Positions 6,364-6,524 of a stretch of 6,524 nt of DNA are shown in pieces. Source of the DNA: Prevotella sp. (GTDB lineage Bacteria; Bacillota; Clostridia; Oscillospirales; Ruminococcaceae); the NCBI GenBank assembly GCA_023663025.1, contig JAMPIC010000052.1, forward strand, positions 1 through 6,524, written 5' to 3'. The notes below the pieces were generated by a model. It searched no databases, was not told the origin of the DNA, and saw only the letters and a list, made by a program, of their open reading frames with translations. The translations under genes and the position numbers were made by a program. Each line of letters starts with the position of its first letter. Positions within the stretch are counted from its first letter, which is position 1.

Positions 6364-6400
6364 GTTATAACTGTACTAATTCAGCTAATACAGTTATAAC
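6364..6400 (-). promoter_or_regulatory. YtrA-type operator overlapping the -10 of the ABC operon promoter
   Basis: Perfect 12-bp arms, GTTATAACTGTA (6364-6375) and TACAGTTATAAC (6389-6400), are separated by 13 nt. The core ACTGTA-N13-TACAGT matches the reported B. subtilis YtrA operator AGTGTA-N13-TACACT in spacing and in most bases. One arm contains the -10 hexamer and the other covers the start of the transcript, so a bound dimer would block transcription. Assignment to the adjacent regulator is inference. Confidence 0.85.
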
Positions 6401-6421
6401 ACATAATACGCTTATTGTCAA
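6393..6421 (-). promoter_or_regulatory. Sigma-A-type promoter of the GntR-ABC operon
   Basis: The minus strand reads TTGACA (6421-6416, perfect -35), a 17-nt spacer, then TATAAC (6398-6393, 5 of 6). An A/T-rich tract directly upstream (6422-6460) could act as an UP element. Transcription would start near 6386, giving a leader of about 39 nt. The strength of the elements and the overlapping operator suggest a strong promoter normally held off. Confidence 0.85.
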
Positions 6422-6451
6422 GAAAAAATTTCAAATGTAATTTATTTGTAA

Positions 6452-6524
6452 TAAATTGTTGTTTACAGCAGAACGGGTAACGAGTATTGGGCGGCGAAGC
6501 CGCGACTAAAAGTTTCGCCCGCCT
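6452..6524 (+). repeat. Dispersed palindromic repeat element, copy 2 (truncated by window end)
   Basis: This is the second copy, in the opposite orientation to copy 1. TAAATTGTTGTTTA (6452-6465) is followed by 25 divergent bases and then the exact 34-nt block (6491-6524) that contains the GCGGC/GCCGC hairpin. The match continues to the last base of the window, so the element extends beyond it. It lies upstream of the ABC operon promoter and points away from it. Confidence 0.8.

Noticed and set aside
6357..6451. Riboswitch or leader RNA ahead of the GntR gene
   Set aside because: The predicted transcript leader is only about 39 nt and is taken up by the operator.
6439..6457. AATTTATT/AATAAATT inverted repeat with a 3-nt loop upstream of the operon promoter
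   Set aside because: It is purely A/T, 8 bp, and expected by chance in such a tract. It is unlikely to be a second operator because it does not resemble the ACTGTA half-site.
1..6524. Mobile element or composite transposon bounded by the inverted repeats
   Set aside because: There is no transposase or recombinase gene, and the enclosed operons look like ordinary chromosomal genes of one composition. The repeats are better explained as dispersed elements.

Overview
The window is 6.5 kb of chromosome that looks like a mid-GC, Gram-positive Clostridia genome, most likely Oscillospiraceae/Ruminococcus-like. The reasons are strong GGAGG-type ribosome binding sites, sigma-A-type promoters, TTG starts, Gram-positive lipoproteins and a GntR/YtrA-type regulator with a cognate ABC transporter. 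The genus assignment is inference. All six genes lie on the minus strand, so the transcription order runs from high to low coordinates, in two operons.

Operon A (about 6421 down to 2210) starts at a strong promoter (TTGACA, 17 nt, TATAAC). Its -10 lies inside a perfect 12-bp inverted repeat with a 13-nt spacer. The core, ACTGTA-N13-TACAGT, closely resembles the operator described for Bacillus subtilis YtrA. The genes are a YtrA-type GntR repressor, an ABC ATPase (ATGA overlap with the repressor), an 806-residue ABC permease with about ten membrane segments and a roughly 400-residue C-terminal soluble domain (23-nt overlap with the ATPase), and a small serine-rich lipoprotein ending in Gly-Ala-Asn repeats. 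A 12-bp stem hairpin closes the unit. The layout suggests a self-repressed transporter, perhaps induced by cell-envelope stress or antibiotics as in the ytr operon, with an unfamiliar lipoprotein as a possible partner.

Operon B (about 2171 down to 197) has its own promoter (TTGACT, 17 nt, TAAAAT). It encodes a lipoprotein FAD:protein FMN transferase (ApbE family), a small membrane-anchored NusG-domain-II protein and a Gx-family (heptaprenyl diphosphate synthase component I-like) membrane protein. The genes overlap, so they are probably translationally coupled. This trio resembles part of the flavin-based extracellular electron transfer locus of Firmicutes (FmnB, EetA, EetB). The partners Ndh2, PplA and DmkA/B are not in the window.

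Both ends carry a dispersed repeat in opposite orientations (1-194 and 6452-6524). The two copies share a 14-nt leading block and, after a divergent 25-27 nt stretch, an exact 34-nt block. Copy 1 continues into a chain of GC-rich palindromes. There is no transposase, CRISPR array, tRNA or rRNA.
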